Assembly: GCF_900113615.1 (NCBI RefSeq) | Contig: NZ_FOPZ01000007.1 | Location: 87,982-151,981, forward strand | Source of the DNA: Halorubrum aquaticum | GTDB lineage: Archaea; Halobacteriota; Halobacteria; Halobacteriales; Haloferacaceae | Reading direction: 5' to 3' | DNA: 64,000 nucleotides | Part shown: in pieces, positions 16,622 through 24,958 of the stretch | Layout: every line of letters begins with the position of its first letter | Position numbering within the stretch: position 1 is the stretch's first letter | Made by a program: the position numbers and the translations under genes | Notes under the pieces: model-generated | What the model saw: only the letters and a program-made list of their open reading frames with translations | The model's database searches: none | Told to the model about the DNA's origin: nothing

Positions 16622-16750
16622 ATGATCTGTGCGTATATCGTTCTCGAAATGGTATTACTACTGATTTTCTTTCCCTCATGGTCGTTACTGATCTATGATC
16701 GCGGATCCGAAGCACGCGCTCGATCGGGCCGCGGGCCGTTCACGGAGTGA
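16622..16750 (+). CDS. Possible small membrane protein (42 residues)
   Basis: In the 283-base gap between the dppA promoter and the helicase stop, an ATG at 16622 opens a 42-codon frame ending TGA at 16750. The first 27 residues are strongly hydrophobic (IVLEMVLLLIFFPSWSLLIY), followed by a basic tail, as in a single-pass membrane peptide. Two supports: a TATA-like CTCTATTACC centred 27 nt upstream, and a GGAG at 16611-16614 at Shine-Dalgarno distance. Against it: no family is known, codon use is AT-rich unlike the neighbours, and the frame is short enough to occur by chance. Confidence 0.3.
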   Translation: MICAYIVLEMVLLLIFFPSWSLLIYDRGSEARARSGRGPFTE

Positions 16751-16812
16751 TCTCCGCGACCGCGGACGGCGGCGTGGGGCCGCGGCGACGACCTCGATCC
16801 CGGACGACGACC

Positions 16813-19722
16813 TCAATCCCAGAACGACTGCGTCCGCGCGTACTCGCGCTCCTGACGCAACACGTCGCGGTAGAACTCGTCCTCGTCCTCGCGCAGCCTG
16901 TTGATGATCCGGGCGGCGTTGTGCGGGCCGACGCCGCGGGCGGCCATCGCGATCACCGCGCGCTTCCCGTGTGACTGGACCAGACTCGCCGCCCGATGCG
17001 CCCGCTCGGTGCGGCGCGCCTCCTCGTCGTCCTTGTCGGTCGCGCGGACGGCCGCGACCGTCTCCTCGTCCCACGGGTTCAGCGACGCGACCCGCGTCGA
17101 CCCGCACTCGGGGCACTCGGGCCGTTCACGGACCCGCCGGACCTTCGTGGTCCGCTCCCAGTCCCGGCAGTGGAGACAGAAGAGGCGGACGCGGTCGTTC
17201 CGGATGCGCTCGCGGACCGTCTCGATCACGTCGGCGTCGGCGTTCTCGGGCACGAGGAACTCCGTCCCGGCCGACCGCCCGGCGGTTCCAAGCGGGGTCC
17301 GCTCGCGGGCGGTTCGGACCTCGATCGCCCCGGACCGGATCCCCTCGAGGACCTCGGCGGTCTCCGCGACCGCGAGGTCGGCGTGGAACACCTCCCGGAG
17401 CGCCTCGTCGTAGACGGGCGTCCCCTCCAGGGCCGCGAGGAGGCGGTCGCCGCCGAACCGCCCGCGCCCCTCGCGGTAGCGCTTGACCGACCCGAACTTC
17501 GCGGCGACCTGCGCGAGCGTGAACTTCAGCGCGTCGGAGTTCTTCAACGCGATCTCGAGGTACGCCTCCAACCCGTCCGGGTCGGTCGTCTCGAGGACCT
17601 CCCGGAACGTCCCCGGACCGACCCCGCCCGGCACCTCGAACTCGACGCGGTAGGGGTCGACGTCCATCCCGACGGACGACCCCGTGCGCTGGCCGACGAG
17701 CGCCGCGAGCAGGCGCGCGAGCGTCTCGTTGACCTCGTGACCGAACGTCGCGTTGACCGCGACGGTCCGCGCGCTCCCCTCGATCACGACCCGCTCGTCG
17801 GTCGGGACGGGACGGCCCGCGTCGACGTGGTCAGTGATCGTGCCGATCGCCTCACGGACCGTCCGCTCGTCGGCCGGATACCGTTCGGCGAGGTCGCCCG
17901 CGACCGCCGCCGGCGTCGACCCGGCCTCGAGCGCGCCCGCGACCTCCCCGCGGATCCGCCCGACCTCCTCGGCGACCGGCCGCGGAACGGGGATCTCCCG
18001 CCCGACCCACGAGGGGACCTCGCCGGCGGGGTCCGCGATCGGGGTGACTTCGACGCGCTCCTCCTCCTCGTCGACCTCCGTGATCCGCCACATCTCGCCG
18101 CGCTGGACGAACGTCTCGCCCGGCCCGGCGAAATTGACGACGAACCGCTCGTCCAAGGTCCCGATCCCCCGCCGGGAGGACATGTCGTACACCTCGTAGG
18201 TGGACTCGTCGGGGATCATCGAGAGGTTCGCGTAGAAGTACTGCCAGGTGCCGCCGGACTTCTCGAGGGTGTCCGACTCCTCGTCGAGCCACAACAGCCG
18301 GTTGCCGTCGAGCTCGCGGACGATCTCCTGGAACGTCGGCTCCGAGAGCCCCCGGAAGGGGTACGCGTTCGTGATCGTCTCGTAGGCCGTCCGGGCGTGG
18401 ACCTCCCCCTCGTCCATCACGACGCCGACGATCTGGTTGGCGACCGTGTCGAGGCTGCCGTGATGAATGCTCGCCGGCTCCACGAGCCCCTCGCTCGCCC
18501 GCCGGGCGATCGCCATGGCCTCCAGCGTGTCGTCGCCGCCCTGCGTCACGACGGTTCCCTCGGAGACCAGATCGCGGCGGTGGCCCGCCCGCCCGACCCG
18601 CTGGAGCAGCCGGGCGACCTCGCGGGGGCTCCCGTACTGGACCACGTGGTCGACGCGGCCCACGTCGATGCCGAGCTCCATCGAGGACGTACAGACGAGC
18701 CCGTCGACCTCGCCCGACTTGAAGCGGTCCTCGACGTCGACGCGGACCTCCTTCGAGAGCGAGCCGTGGTGGACCTCGATCGCCACCGCCTCCCCCTCCG
18801 GGTCGTCCTCGGCGAGCGTCTTGAACCGCGACCCGAGCGCCTCCGCGGTCTGTCGCGTGTTGACGAAGATCAGCGTCGACTCGTGGTCCGCGACGACCTC
18901 GCGGATCGTCCTGACGTGGCTCGCGGTCGTCTCGTCGGTCGCGAGCTCGCCGGCCAGCCGCGAGTCGCGGTCGGTGATGACCGGATCGAGCACGCGCACG
19001 TCGGTCCGGGTCCCGGCGGCGACCTCGACCGTCTCGAACTCGCGGTCGCCCTCCCGGTCCGGGTCGCGCCGCCCGCAGCCGACGAGGAACTTACCGACTT
19101 CCTCGGGCGATCCCACGGTCGCGCTCAGTCCGATCCGTTGGAAGGGCCCCGCCACCCGCCGGAGCCGTTCGAGCCCGACGGTGAGTTGTGCGCCCCGCTT
19201 GGCCGACGCCAGCTCGTGGACCTCGTCGATCACGACGTGGGCGACGTCGGCGAGGGCGACCCGCATCTTCGAGCCGGTCAGGATCGCCTGGAGGCTCTCC
19301 GGCGTCGTGATCAGCACGTCCGGCGGGTCGTCGGCCTGCTTCGACCGCTCGTACCGGGTGGTGTCGCCGTGGCGCACCGCGACCTCGATCCCGAGCCGGT
19401 CGCCCCACCACTCCAGTCTGTCCATCATGTCGCGGTTGAGCGCGCGCAGCGGCGTGACGTAGAGCGCGGAGATCCCCTCGCGCGGCTCGTCGCCGGGGGC
19501 GTCGCGCGCGCGATGGATCGCGTTGAGGACGGGCAACATCGCGGTCTCCGTCTTCCCGGTGCCCGTGGGAGCCAACACGAGAGCGTTCCGACCGGCCGAA
19601 AGCGGCGGTATCGCCTTCCGCTGTGGCTCCGTCGGCGTGGAGAACCCCCGCTCGGAGAGCGCCTCACGGACCTCGCTCCCGAGGTGGGTGAACGCGTCCA
19701 TTCCCGACGACTCCGACATCAC
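16813..19722 (-). CDS. Lhr-like large DEAD/DEAH helicase
   Basis: A 969-residue superfamily 2 helicase of the Lhr type. Motif I is APTGTGKTET, motif II is DEVH (VIDEVHEL), motif III is SAT in GLSATVGS, and motif VI is QRVGRAGHR. Beyond the two RecA domains come a winged-helix/DEAD-associated region and, near the C-terminus, a four-cysteine zinc site (CLHC and CPEC). Lhr proteins act as 3'-5' DNA translocases in repair and recombination. The start is MM at 19722; the second Met is equally possible. It follows the 2H phosphoesterase by about 108 bases on the same strand, with a TTAAT-like element between, so it probably has its own promoter. Confidence 0.92.
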   Translation of the reverse strand: MMSESSGMDAFTHLGSEVREALSERGFSTPTEPQRKAIPPLSAGRNALVLAPTGTGKTETAMLPVLNAIHRARDAPGDEPREGISALYVTPLRALNRDMMDRLEWWGDRLGIEVAVRHGDTTRYERSKQADDPPDVLITTPESLQAILTGSKMRVALADVAHVVIDEVHELASAKRGAQLTVGLERLRRVAGPFQRIGLSATVGSPEEVGKFLVGCGRRDPDREGDREFETVEVAAGTRTDVRVLDPVITDRDSRLAGELATDETTASHVRTIREVVADHESTLIFVNTRQTAEALGSRFKTLAEDDPEGEAVAIEVHHGSLSKEVRVDVEDRFKSGEVDGLVCTSSMELGIDVGRVDHVVQYGSPREVARLLQRVGRAGHRRDLVSEGTVVTQGGDDTLEAMAIARRASEGLVEPASIHHGSLDTVANQIVGVVMDEGEVHARTAYETITNAYPFRGLSEPTFQEIVRELDGNRLLWLDEESDTLEKSGGTWQYFYANLSMIPDESTYEVYDMSSRRGIGTLDERFVVNFAGPGETFVQRGEMWRITEVDEEEERVEVTPIADPAGEVPSWVGREIPVPRPVAEEVGRIRGEVAGALEAGSTPAAVAGDLAERYPADERTVREAIGTITDHVDAGRPVPTDERVVIEGSARTVAVNATFGHEVNETLARLLAALVGQRTGSSVGMDVDPYRVEFEVPGGVGPGTFREVLETTDPDGLEAYLEIALKNSDALKFTLAQVAAKFGSVKRYREGRGRFGGDRLLAALEGTPVYDEALREVFHADLAVAETAEVLEGIRSGAIEVRTARERTPLGTAGRSAGTEFLVPENADADVIETVRERIRNDRVRLFCLHCRDWERTTKVRRVRERPECPECGSTRVASLNPWDEETVAAVRATDKDDEEARRTERAHRAASLVQSHGKRAVIAMAARGVGPHNAARIINRLREDEDEFYRDVLRQEREYARTQSFWD

Positions 19723-19830
19723 CGGACGTTGGGCGTTCGGCCGATTAAGGTCGTCGCTGCGGGGGTTCGCGCGTCGGGACGCTCACGAGGTCGCCGCATC
19801 CCGCTCGCGCCCCGCTCGCACCTCCTCGCG

Positions 19831-20379
19831 TCACAGCTCGAGCGTCGCCGCGACCTCGCGGAACTCGGGGTCGTACAGGTCCAGCGCGTGGACCCGCCAC
19901 CGGACGGGCTCGAACGCGACGCCACCGTCGATCACCTCCCTCACCACGGCCGGTTCCCCGCCGCGCGCCAGCGTGACGTGGGGCACGTACGCGTCGCCCT
20001 CGATCGCCTCGATCGCGCCGTAGGCGGCACACAGCCGACGGTGGAGCCGGACGAGTCCGTCGCTCTCCACGGCGAGATAGACGACCGGGCCGGAGCCGGA
20101 CGCGGGAGTCTCGAAGGCGTCGACCCCGGTGATCGCGACCGCGAAGGGGTCGACCGGCGCGAGACGCGGTCGGAGGTCCTCGCGGAGCCGCGCCAGGGCC
20201 TCCGGTCCGGGCGGCGGCGACCCGGCTGCCTCGCCTCCCGCCGTCACGTCGTCCGTCCCGAACCGCTTACAGACGAGCGTGTGTCGGTCGCGTACCCGAT
20301 CGAACCCCGAGCGTTTCGCGTGGAGATCGTCGGCGAGACGCCCCACCGCGGGCGGAAGCGGGACGTTGAGGCTGAACAC
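19831..20379 (-). CDS. 2H phosphoesterase (2'-5' RNA ligase family)
   Basis: A 182-residue LigT/2H-superfamily protein with two histidine motifs: HTLV near residue 33 and HVTLARGG near residue 134. The first motif is a variant of HxTx. It probably acts on cyclic or 2'-5' phosphodiester RNA ends. It is distinct from the ThpR-like protein at 41173-41829, so the genome carries at least two 2H enzymes. A small membrane protein gene ends 13 bases upstream, suggesting co-transcription. Confidence 0.8.
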   Translation of the reverse strand: MFSLNVPLPPAVGRLADDLHAKRSGFDRVRDRHTLVCKRFGTDDVTAGGEAAGSPPPGPEALARLREDLRPRLAPVDPFAVAITGVDAFETPASGSGPVVYLAVESDGLVRLHRRLCAAYGAIEAIEGDAYVPHVTLARGGEPAVVREVIDGGVAFEPVRWRVHALDLYDPEFREVAATLEL

Positions 20380-20392
20380 GGTTCGGACGCGA

Positions 20393-20581
20393 TCAGATCC
20401 GATCGGCGAGCCGTAAGGCGATCAGGACGACGATGACGACGACGATCAGCGTCGGGAGGGCTTCGAGCAGCGCGAAGGTCAGATTCAGTACCGTCCCGAG
20501 GATCTCCAGGAGAAGCCACACGATCGCGAGCGCGAGAACGACCTTCAGGAGGTCGTCGAAGTCGATCTCGGCGCGGTTCAT
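20393..20581 (-). CDS. Small membrane protein, function unknown
   Basis: A 62-residue protein: a short acidic start (MNRAEIDFDDLL), then two long hydrophobic stretches (about 13-35 and 38-57) and a basic end. A haloarchaeal conserved small membrane protein is likely, but the family is not certain. The ATG at 20581 is preferred over an in-frame start at 20608, because MNRAEIDFDD begins the compact protein and the additional nine residues are non-descript. Divergent from serB, and 13 bases upstream of the 2H phosphoesterase gene. Confidence 0.7.
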   Translation of the reverse strand: MNRAEIDFDDLLKVVLALAIVWLLLEILGTVLNLTFALLEALPTLIVVVIVVLIALRLADRI

Positions 20582-20688
20582 GTCGGCAGGGACGCCCGGG
20601 GCGGGCAAAAGGCCACCGGAGCGGAGGGCGGATTCCGATCCGCCCGCCGATCAGGCGCTTAAAGACCCCTGCCGGACCAACGACGGGC

Positions 20689-21336
20689 ATGAGCCTGATC
20701 GCGTTCGACTTCGACGGCACGCTCTCCGACTCCGAGATGACGGTGTTGCTCGCGGAGCGAGCGGGCGTCGCCGACGAGGTCGCCGAGATCACGGAACGGG
20801 CGATGAACGACGAGATCAGCTACGCCGAGAGCCTCTACAGCCGGGCGGAGCTGCTCGGCGGCCTCGACGAGGCGGACGCGAACGAGGCGTACGACGCGGT
20901 CCGGCTCCGGCCGGGTGCGGCGCGGCTGATCGCACGGCTCCGCGCGGACGGCCACCACGTCGCGGTGCTCACCGGCGGCTTCGAGCGCGGCGTCGAGCGC
21001 GCGCTCGAACGCGAGGGCGTCGAGGCCGACACGATCGTCGCCAACCGCCTGCCGATCGCGAACGGGAGGCTCACCGGCGAGGCGGAGGGCCCGTTGATCG
21101 AGGGCACCAAGGACGACGCGTTGGCGGACCTCGCCGCGGACCTCGGCGTCCCGATGGCTTCCACGGTCGCGGTCGGGGACGGCGCGAACGACCTCCCGAT
21201 GCTCGAGGTCGCGGGCCTCTCCGTCGGGTTCGTGCCGAAGCCGGCGGTCAGACCGGTATGCGACGCGGTGGTCGCCTCGATGTACCGCCTCGGGAAGGTG
21301 CTCGAGGCACACGGCGTGCTGTCGGAGTCGGCGTGA
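20689..21336 (+). CDS. serB: Phosphoserine phosphatase
   Basis: A 215-residue HAD phosphatase of the SerB group: motif I DFDGTLSDSE (Asp7 nucleophile, Asp9), motif II TGG near residue 95, the Lys of GTKDDAL, and motif IV GDGANDLPML. It converts phosphoserine to serine, the last step of the route whose first step (serA) is at 43403 in this window. A TATA box GCTTAAAG (20657-20664) lies 28 nt before the ATG. No N-terminal ACT domain. Cytosolic. The general HAD alternative is unlikely given the GDGAND context. Confidence 0.92.
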   Translation: MSLIAFDFDGTLSDSEMTVLLAERAGVADEVAEITERAMNDEISYAESLYSRAELLGGLDEADANEAYDAVRLRPGAARLIARLRADGHHVAVLTGGFERGVERALEREGVEADTIVANRLPIANGRLTGEAEGPLIEGTKDDALADLAADLGVPMASTVAVGDGANDLPMLEVAGLSVGFVPKPAVRPVCDAVVASMYRLGKVLEAHGVLSESA

Positions 21337-21410
21337 ACCACCGCCGCCGACTCCGACGCCCCCGGCGCTTCCGACGCCGGCAGATCCGTTCGGGATAATC
21401 GGGACCGATC

Positions 21411-21418
21411 GTTAATAC
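21411..21418 (+). promoter_or_regulatory. TATA box for the crtY-blh transcript
   Basis: GTTAATAC is centred 27 nt before the ATG at 21441, not before the lycopene cyclase GTG at 21467. Transcription should therefore begin at the ATG of a nine-codon mini-frame. Confidence 0.5.
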
Positions 21419-21440
21419 CGAGCGACTCGGACGTCACTCC

Positions 21441-21470
21441 ATGGTCGTTTCCGTTCGGGTGGTACGGTGA
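21441..21470 (+). promoter_or_regulatory. Nine-codon leader frame overlapping the lycopene cyclase start
   Basis: ATG at 21441 opens MVVSVRVVR and stops at TGA 21468-21470. The stop overlaps the cyclase start codon as GTGA. The TATA spacing puts the likely transcription start at this ATG, so cyclase translation may be coupled to the leader. Confidence 0.4.
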
Positions 21471-22375
21471 TCCCCACCCCGACGTACCTCCAGTTCCACC
21501 TCGTCTTCACCCTCCCCGCGCTCGCGGCGCTGTGGGCGACCGCGCCACGGTACGAGGGGGTCCGCCGTCGCCGCGCGGCCGCGGGGATCGCGGTCCTCGT
21601 CGGCATCGCGTACGCGTACACGACGCCGTGGATCGCCCACATGATCCGCCGGGGGGCGTGGTGGTACGCCGACGGCGCGGTGCTCGTCCGGGCGCTGTCG
21701 GTTCCGCTCGGGGAGTACCTCTTCTTCGCGATCCAGACCCTTCTCGTCGCGCTCGCGCTCCACCGGGTCGGCTTCGACCCGACGTTCCGCGAGGGCGACC
21801 TCGACCGCCGCCCGCGGATCGCGGGCGTCCTCGTCGGTCTCGCGGCGCTCGTCGGCGGCCTGTGGCTCGTCTCCCTCGACCCGTCGTTCCGCTATCTCGG
21901 CGGACTCCTCGCGTGGGTCGGCCCCGTCCTCGCGCTCCAGTGGGCCGTCGGCGGCGGCTACCTCGCCCGGGCGCCCCGGCCGTGGCTCGCGGCGACCCTC
22001 GGGCCGGCGGCGTACCTCTGGACCGTCGACCGGATCGCGATCGGGTTGGGAACCTGGCGCGTCTCCGCGGAGTTCACCACCGGCGTGGCCGTTCTCGGGC
22101 TCCCGATCGAGGAGATGGCCTTCTTCGTCGCCGCCGGGCTGATGGCCGCGAACGGGCTCGTCCTGTTCGAGTGGGTCCTCGACCGGAACGACCGGCGGGG
22201 GACGATCGCGGCGGACCGTCGCGGCGACGCGGTCGACCGGACGGTCACGCGAGCCGTCACGCCCGTCAAGTCGGACGAACCGATCGGGCCGACGGGGCCG
22301 ACCGAGTCGGTCGAGCCGGTCGGGCCGACGGAGCCGATCGAACCGGGCGTCGACCCCGATCCCGTCGATGACTGA
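21467..22375 (+). CDS. crtY: Lycopene beta-cyclase (CarRA/CrtYcd-type, fused)
   Basis: A 302-residue membrane protein with about seven hydrophobic helices forming two lycopene cyclase (CarR-type) repeats; family signatures include TYLQFHLVFTLPAL at the start and LGLPIEEMAFF in the second repeat, with an earlier PLGEYLFFAIQTL. It cyclises lycopene ends to beta-carotene in the membrane. The start is GTG 21467 (V-I-P-TP-TYLQFH matches the family start). The C-terminus is a hydrophilic tail with Pro/Glu repeats (GPTGPTESVEPVGPTEP). It overlaps blh by 8 bases, so beta-carotene made here is passed to retinal synthesis. Confidence 0.9.
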   Translation: MIPTPTYLQFHLVFTLPALAALWATAPRYEGVRRRRAAAGIAVLVGIAYAYTTPWIAHMIRRGAWWYADGAVLVRALSVPLGEYLFFAIQTLLVALALHRVGFDPTFREGDLDRRPRIAGVLVGLAALVGGLWLVSLDPSFRYLGGLLAWVGPVLALQWAVGGGYLARAPRPWLAATLGPAAYLWTVDRIAIGLGTWRVSAEFTTGVAVLGLPIEEMAFFVAAGLMAANGLVLFEWVLDRNDRRGTIAADRRGDAVDRTVTRAVTPVKSDEPIGPTGPTESVEPVGPTEPIEPGVDPDPVDD

Positions 22376-23471
22376 CCCGGGGAACGACGACCGCGCCGCG
22401 CGATCGGTCGTCGACCGCTGGTTCACACGGTATCCCGCGATCGCGCTGGCGGCGCTGGTTCCGTTCGGGGCAGTCACCCCTCTGTTTCCGGTCGAGATCG
22501 GCATCGCGGCGTTCGTGCTCGGTACCCTCGTCGTCGGGATGGCCCACGGCGCGGTCGATCACCTGGTACCGCTGCGGGCGGCTGCCGGCGACGGAGCGGA
22601 GGGCGGCGTGTCGCTCCGGCGGTCGGTGGCGGTCGTCTCCGTCGTCTACGCGGTTCTCGGCGGCGCGGTCGTCGTCACGTTCGTCGCCGCGCCCGCCGTC
22701 GCGTTCGTCGGATTCCTCGGGCTCACGTGGCTCCACTGGGGGCAGGGCGACGTGGCCGCGCTCGCCGTCGCCGGCGTCGAACACCTCCCGACGCGCGGCG
22801 AGCGGGCGCTCACCCTGTTCGTCCGCGGCGGGCTTCCGATGGCCGTTCCGCTGGTGAGCCGCCCCGAGGAGTACCGGCTGGTCCTCGAGCGCGTCGTCGG
22901 GCTGTTCGTCGTCGACGGAACCGCCACTACCGCCACTACCGCCACTACCGCCCTCGATCCGCTCTTTGCCCCGGCGACACGGTTCGCGATCGGCGCGGCC
23001 ATGGCGGTCGCGACGCTGCTGTCCCTGGGGCTCGGGTACCGCCGCGTCCGGAACGGTGCGGACCGTCGGGGGTGGCTCCGGGACGTCGGCGAGACGGGGC
23101 TCTTGTGGGCGTGGTTCCTCCTTTCCGCGCCCGTCTTCGCGATCGGGGTCTACTTCGCCGCCTGGCACTCGCTCCGTCACGTCGGACGGCTGCTGTTGGT
23201 GGACCCGGACGCCGTCTCGGACCTCTCCGACGACGCGAGGGGCGTCCGGGGGGCGCTCCGTCGGTTCGCTCGCGACGCCGCGCCGCTCACGCTCGGCGGT
23301 TTCCTCGTCGTAGGGGGGATGGCGCTCGCGGTCCCTTCCGGCGTCGGCGACGCCGGGGACCTCCTCGCGGTCTCGCTCGTCGCCATCGCGGCGCTGACGC
23401 TCCCGCACGTCGTCGTCGTCGCGTGGCTCGACGGGAAACAGGGGGTGTGGCGGCCGGCCGGTCGGGGGTAG
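22368..23471 (+). CDS. blh: Beta-carotene 15,15'-dioxygenase, Brp/Blh family
   Basis: A 367-residue multi-pass membrane protein of the Brp/Blh family. Conserved histidines likely to hold the iron are seen at His60 and His65 (MAHGAVDH), His123 (WLHWGQGD), and His267 and His271 (WHSLRH), with a later LPH. It cleaves beta-carotene into two retinal molecules, the chromophore of bacteriorhodopsin-type pumps; no opsin gene is in the window. A loop near residues 185-194 carries a short Thr-Ala repeat from a 9-bp DNA repeat (about 22918-22953). Convergent with the YkgJ-family gene. Confidence 0.9.
   Translation: MTDPGNDDRAARSVVDRWFTRYPAIALAALVPFGAVTPLFPVEIGIAAFVLGTLVVGMAHGAVDHLVPLRAAAGDGAEGGVSLRRSVAVVSVVYAVLGGAVVVTFVAAPAVAFVGFLGLTWLHWGQGDVAALAVAGVEHLPTRGERALTLFVRGGLPMAVPLVSRPEEYRLVLERVVGLFVVDGTATTATTATTALDPLFAPATRFAIGAAMAVATLLSLGLGYRRVRNGADRRGWLRDVGETGLLWAWFLLSAPVFAIGVYFAAWHSLRHVGRLLLVDPDAVSDLSDDARGVRGALRRFARDAAPLTLGGFLVVGGMALAVPSGVGDAGDLLAVSLVAIAALTLPHVVVVAWLDGKQGVWRPAGRG
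22918..22953 (+). repeat. 9-bp repeat inside blh
   Basis: The unit ACCGCCACT occurs three times in tandem, plus a partial fourth, in frame. It encodes alternating Thr-Ala in a predicted loop. Likely prone to length variation between strains. Confidence 0.75.
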
Positions 23472-23491
23472 GAACCGAGGCGACGGCACCG

Positions 23492-24379
23492 TCACTCCCA
23501 GCCCGGCGTCCCCGGCGCGCCGGCGTCGTCCTCCAGTTCGCGGACCAGTCGCTCGCGGGCGTCGGCGTCGAGATCGACGGCGACACCGTCGGCTTCGGTC
23601 CGCTCGCGCCACTCCCGGATCGCCCGCCCCGCCCACGAGTCGGCCTCGCGGGCCCGAGTGCGCGCGTCGGCCATGCGGTCGCGGTCGACGGAGAGCGACC
23701 CCGGCCGGGAGCCGGCGGCGGCCCCGACGAAGCGGGCGCGGTCGTCGGCGGTCGCGTCGCCGTCGCGGAGCCGCGCGACCGTGCCACCGAGGTCGTCCGG
23801 ATCCGGGTACGCGAAGACGGTCGAGCCGAGCGCCTGCGGGCCGAACGCCGGCGCGGGGAGGTCCGCGGGCGGCTCGTCGTCGAGCAGGCGCTCGCCGCCG
23901 CCGGCGGCCTCGACGCGCTCGCACCCGGTCTCGGCGTCGAGCGCGAGGTTGTGACCGGGATACGTCGAGCAGGTCCGCGGGTACGCGTCGTCGTCGTGGA
24001 TCCGACACTGGAGGGTGAGCGGGTCGAGGAAGACGCAGGCGTCGAGCCAGCGCGCCTCCTCGGTGCCGATCGGCGCGACCGGCTTCGGCGGCTTCCGGAG
24101 GCCGACCACGAAGACCGGACGGTCGCCGGCGGCCGCGAGGTCGACGCCGTCGATCCGGACGCGGTCGTCGCTCTCGGCGGGCTCGAAGAGCCGGGGCGTC
24201 ATCACGTCGCCGAGCCCGCGGTCGAGGAAGCCGACCGCCTCGTCGCGGGTGAGCGGCACGAGGTCGTAGACGTCGTCGAGCGGGGGCCGGGGACCGGCTC
24301 GGTCGGAGCCGGCGGCCTCGGGCGCGAGCGGCCGCCAGTCGACACAGCAGCCGGCACAGCCCTCACAGCGGAGCTCCAT
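23492..24379 (-). CDS. YkgJ-family cysteine cluster protein
   Basis: A 295-residue protein with the YkgJ/Fe-S cluster pattern: CEGCAGCC at residues 5-12 (first cluster), CVFLDPLTLQCRIHD and PRTCSTYPG in the middle, as in putative zinc- or iron-chelating oxidoreductases. The C-terminal 130 residues are an acidic helical extension specific to haloarchaea. Function unknown. ACTTAAAAC at 24404-24412 (minus GTTTTAAGT) is a TATA box 28 nt before the ATG at 24379. Confidence 0.85.
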   Translation of the reverse strand: MELRCEGCAGCCVDWRPLAPEAAGSDRAGPRPPLDDVYDLVPLTRDEAVGFLDRGLGDVMTPRLFEPAESDDRVRIDGVDLAAAGDRPVFVVGLRKPPKPVAPIGTEEARWLDACVFLDPLTLQCRIHDDDAYPRTCSTYPGHNLALDAETGCERVEAAGGGERLLDDEPPADLPAPAFGPQALGSTVFAYPDPDDLGGTVARLRDGDATADDRARFVGAAAGSRPGSLSVDRDRMADARTRAREADSWAGRAIREWRERTEADGVAVDLDADARERLVRELEDDAGAPGTPGWE

Positions 24380-24470
24380 GTGCGTCGTGCTAGCGGTTGA
24401 CGTACTTAAAACGGATCGGCCGGGTGCGAGTCGGCGGACGCCGGAGCCGCGCCGGCGACCGGAACGCGGG

Positions 24471-24824
24471 TCAGTTGACCCCTTCGGTGATCCGTACCGC
24501 GCCGTTGATGATCTCGACGACGATCGTCTCGTTCGGGTCGTCGGAGACGCGAACCGTGGCCGTCTCCGACGCCGCGTCGTCGACGGTGGCGCTCACGGTG
24601 TACTCGCCGGCTTCGAGGAGGTTCACCGAGCTCCCCGACTGGTCGGAGAGCAGGTGGTACTCCCCGCGGTGGCGCAGTTCGTCGTCGCGACGGATCTCCA
24701 GTCGGACGTCGTGTTCGGTCCGGCGGTCGTGGTTGCGGACGTGGAGGTCCTCGCTCTCGAGTCGCCAGCGGGTGCTGTCGTCGGTCGTCTCCGGTGCGTG
24801 GAGGGGGTCTGACGGGGGGACCAT
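24471..24824 (-). CDS. Hypothetical haloarchaeal protein with beta-sandwich-like sequence
   Basis: A 117-residue acidic protein rich in alternating hydrophobic/polar stretches (HDVRLEIRRDDEL, GEYTVSATVDD, ETATVRVSDD), suggesting a small beta-sandwich or Ig-like fold. No signal peptide or membrane helix, so probably cytosolic. The start at 24824 is chosen because the TATA-like GGTAAAACG (24865-24873) puts transcription start near 24842, downstream of the alternative ATG at 24851. Family not recognised. Confidence 0.6.
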   Translation of the reverse strand: MVPPSDPLHAPETTDDSTRWRLESEDLHVRNHDRRTEHDVRLEIRRDDELRHRGEYHLLSDQSGSSVNLLEAGEYTVSATVDDAASETATVRVSDDPNETIVVEIINGAVRITEGVN

Positions 24825-24864
24825 ACGCGTCGTTTCGGCCGACGGAAACATGAGTACCTCGGAG

Positions 24865-24873
24865 GGTAAAACG
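24865..24873 (-). promoter_or_regulatory. TATA box for the hypothetical gene ending at 24471
   Basis: Minus-strand CGTTTTACC. The predicted transcript start near 24842 lies between the two candidate ATGs and selects 24824. Confidence 0.45.
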
Positions 24874-24958
24874 CGCGTTTGAGGGACCGATCGGCGGCGA
24901 CCGACCGCTCGAAGCCGATCGGCGGCGAGCGACGCGCCGTGATCGGGGCGTGAGGCGG

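Noticed and set aside
16996..20436. Very long plus-strand open frame (about 1,146 codons)
   Set aside because: It is the mirror of the Lhr-like helicase and 2H phosphoesterase on the minus strand. Composition is Arg/Asp/Leu-rich with no domain, as expected from antisense of GC-rich genes.
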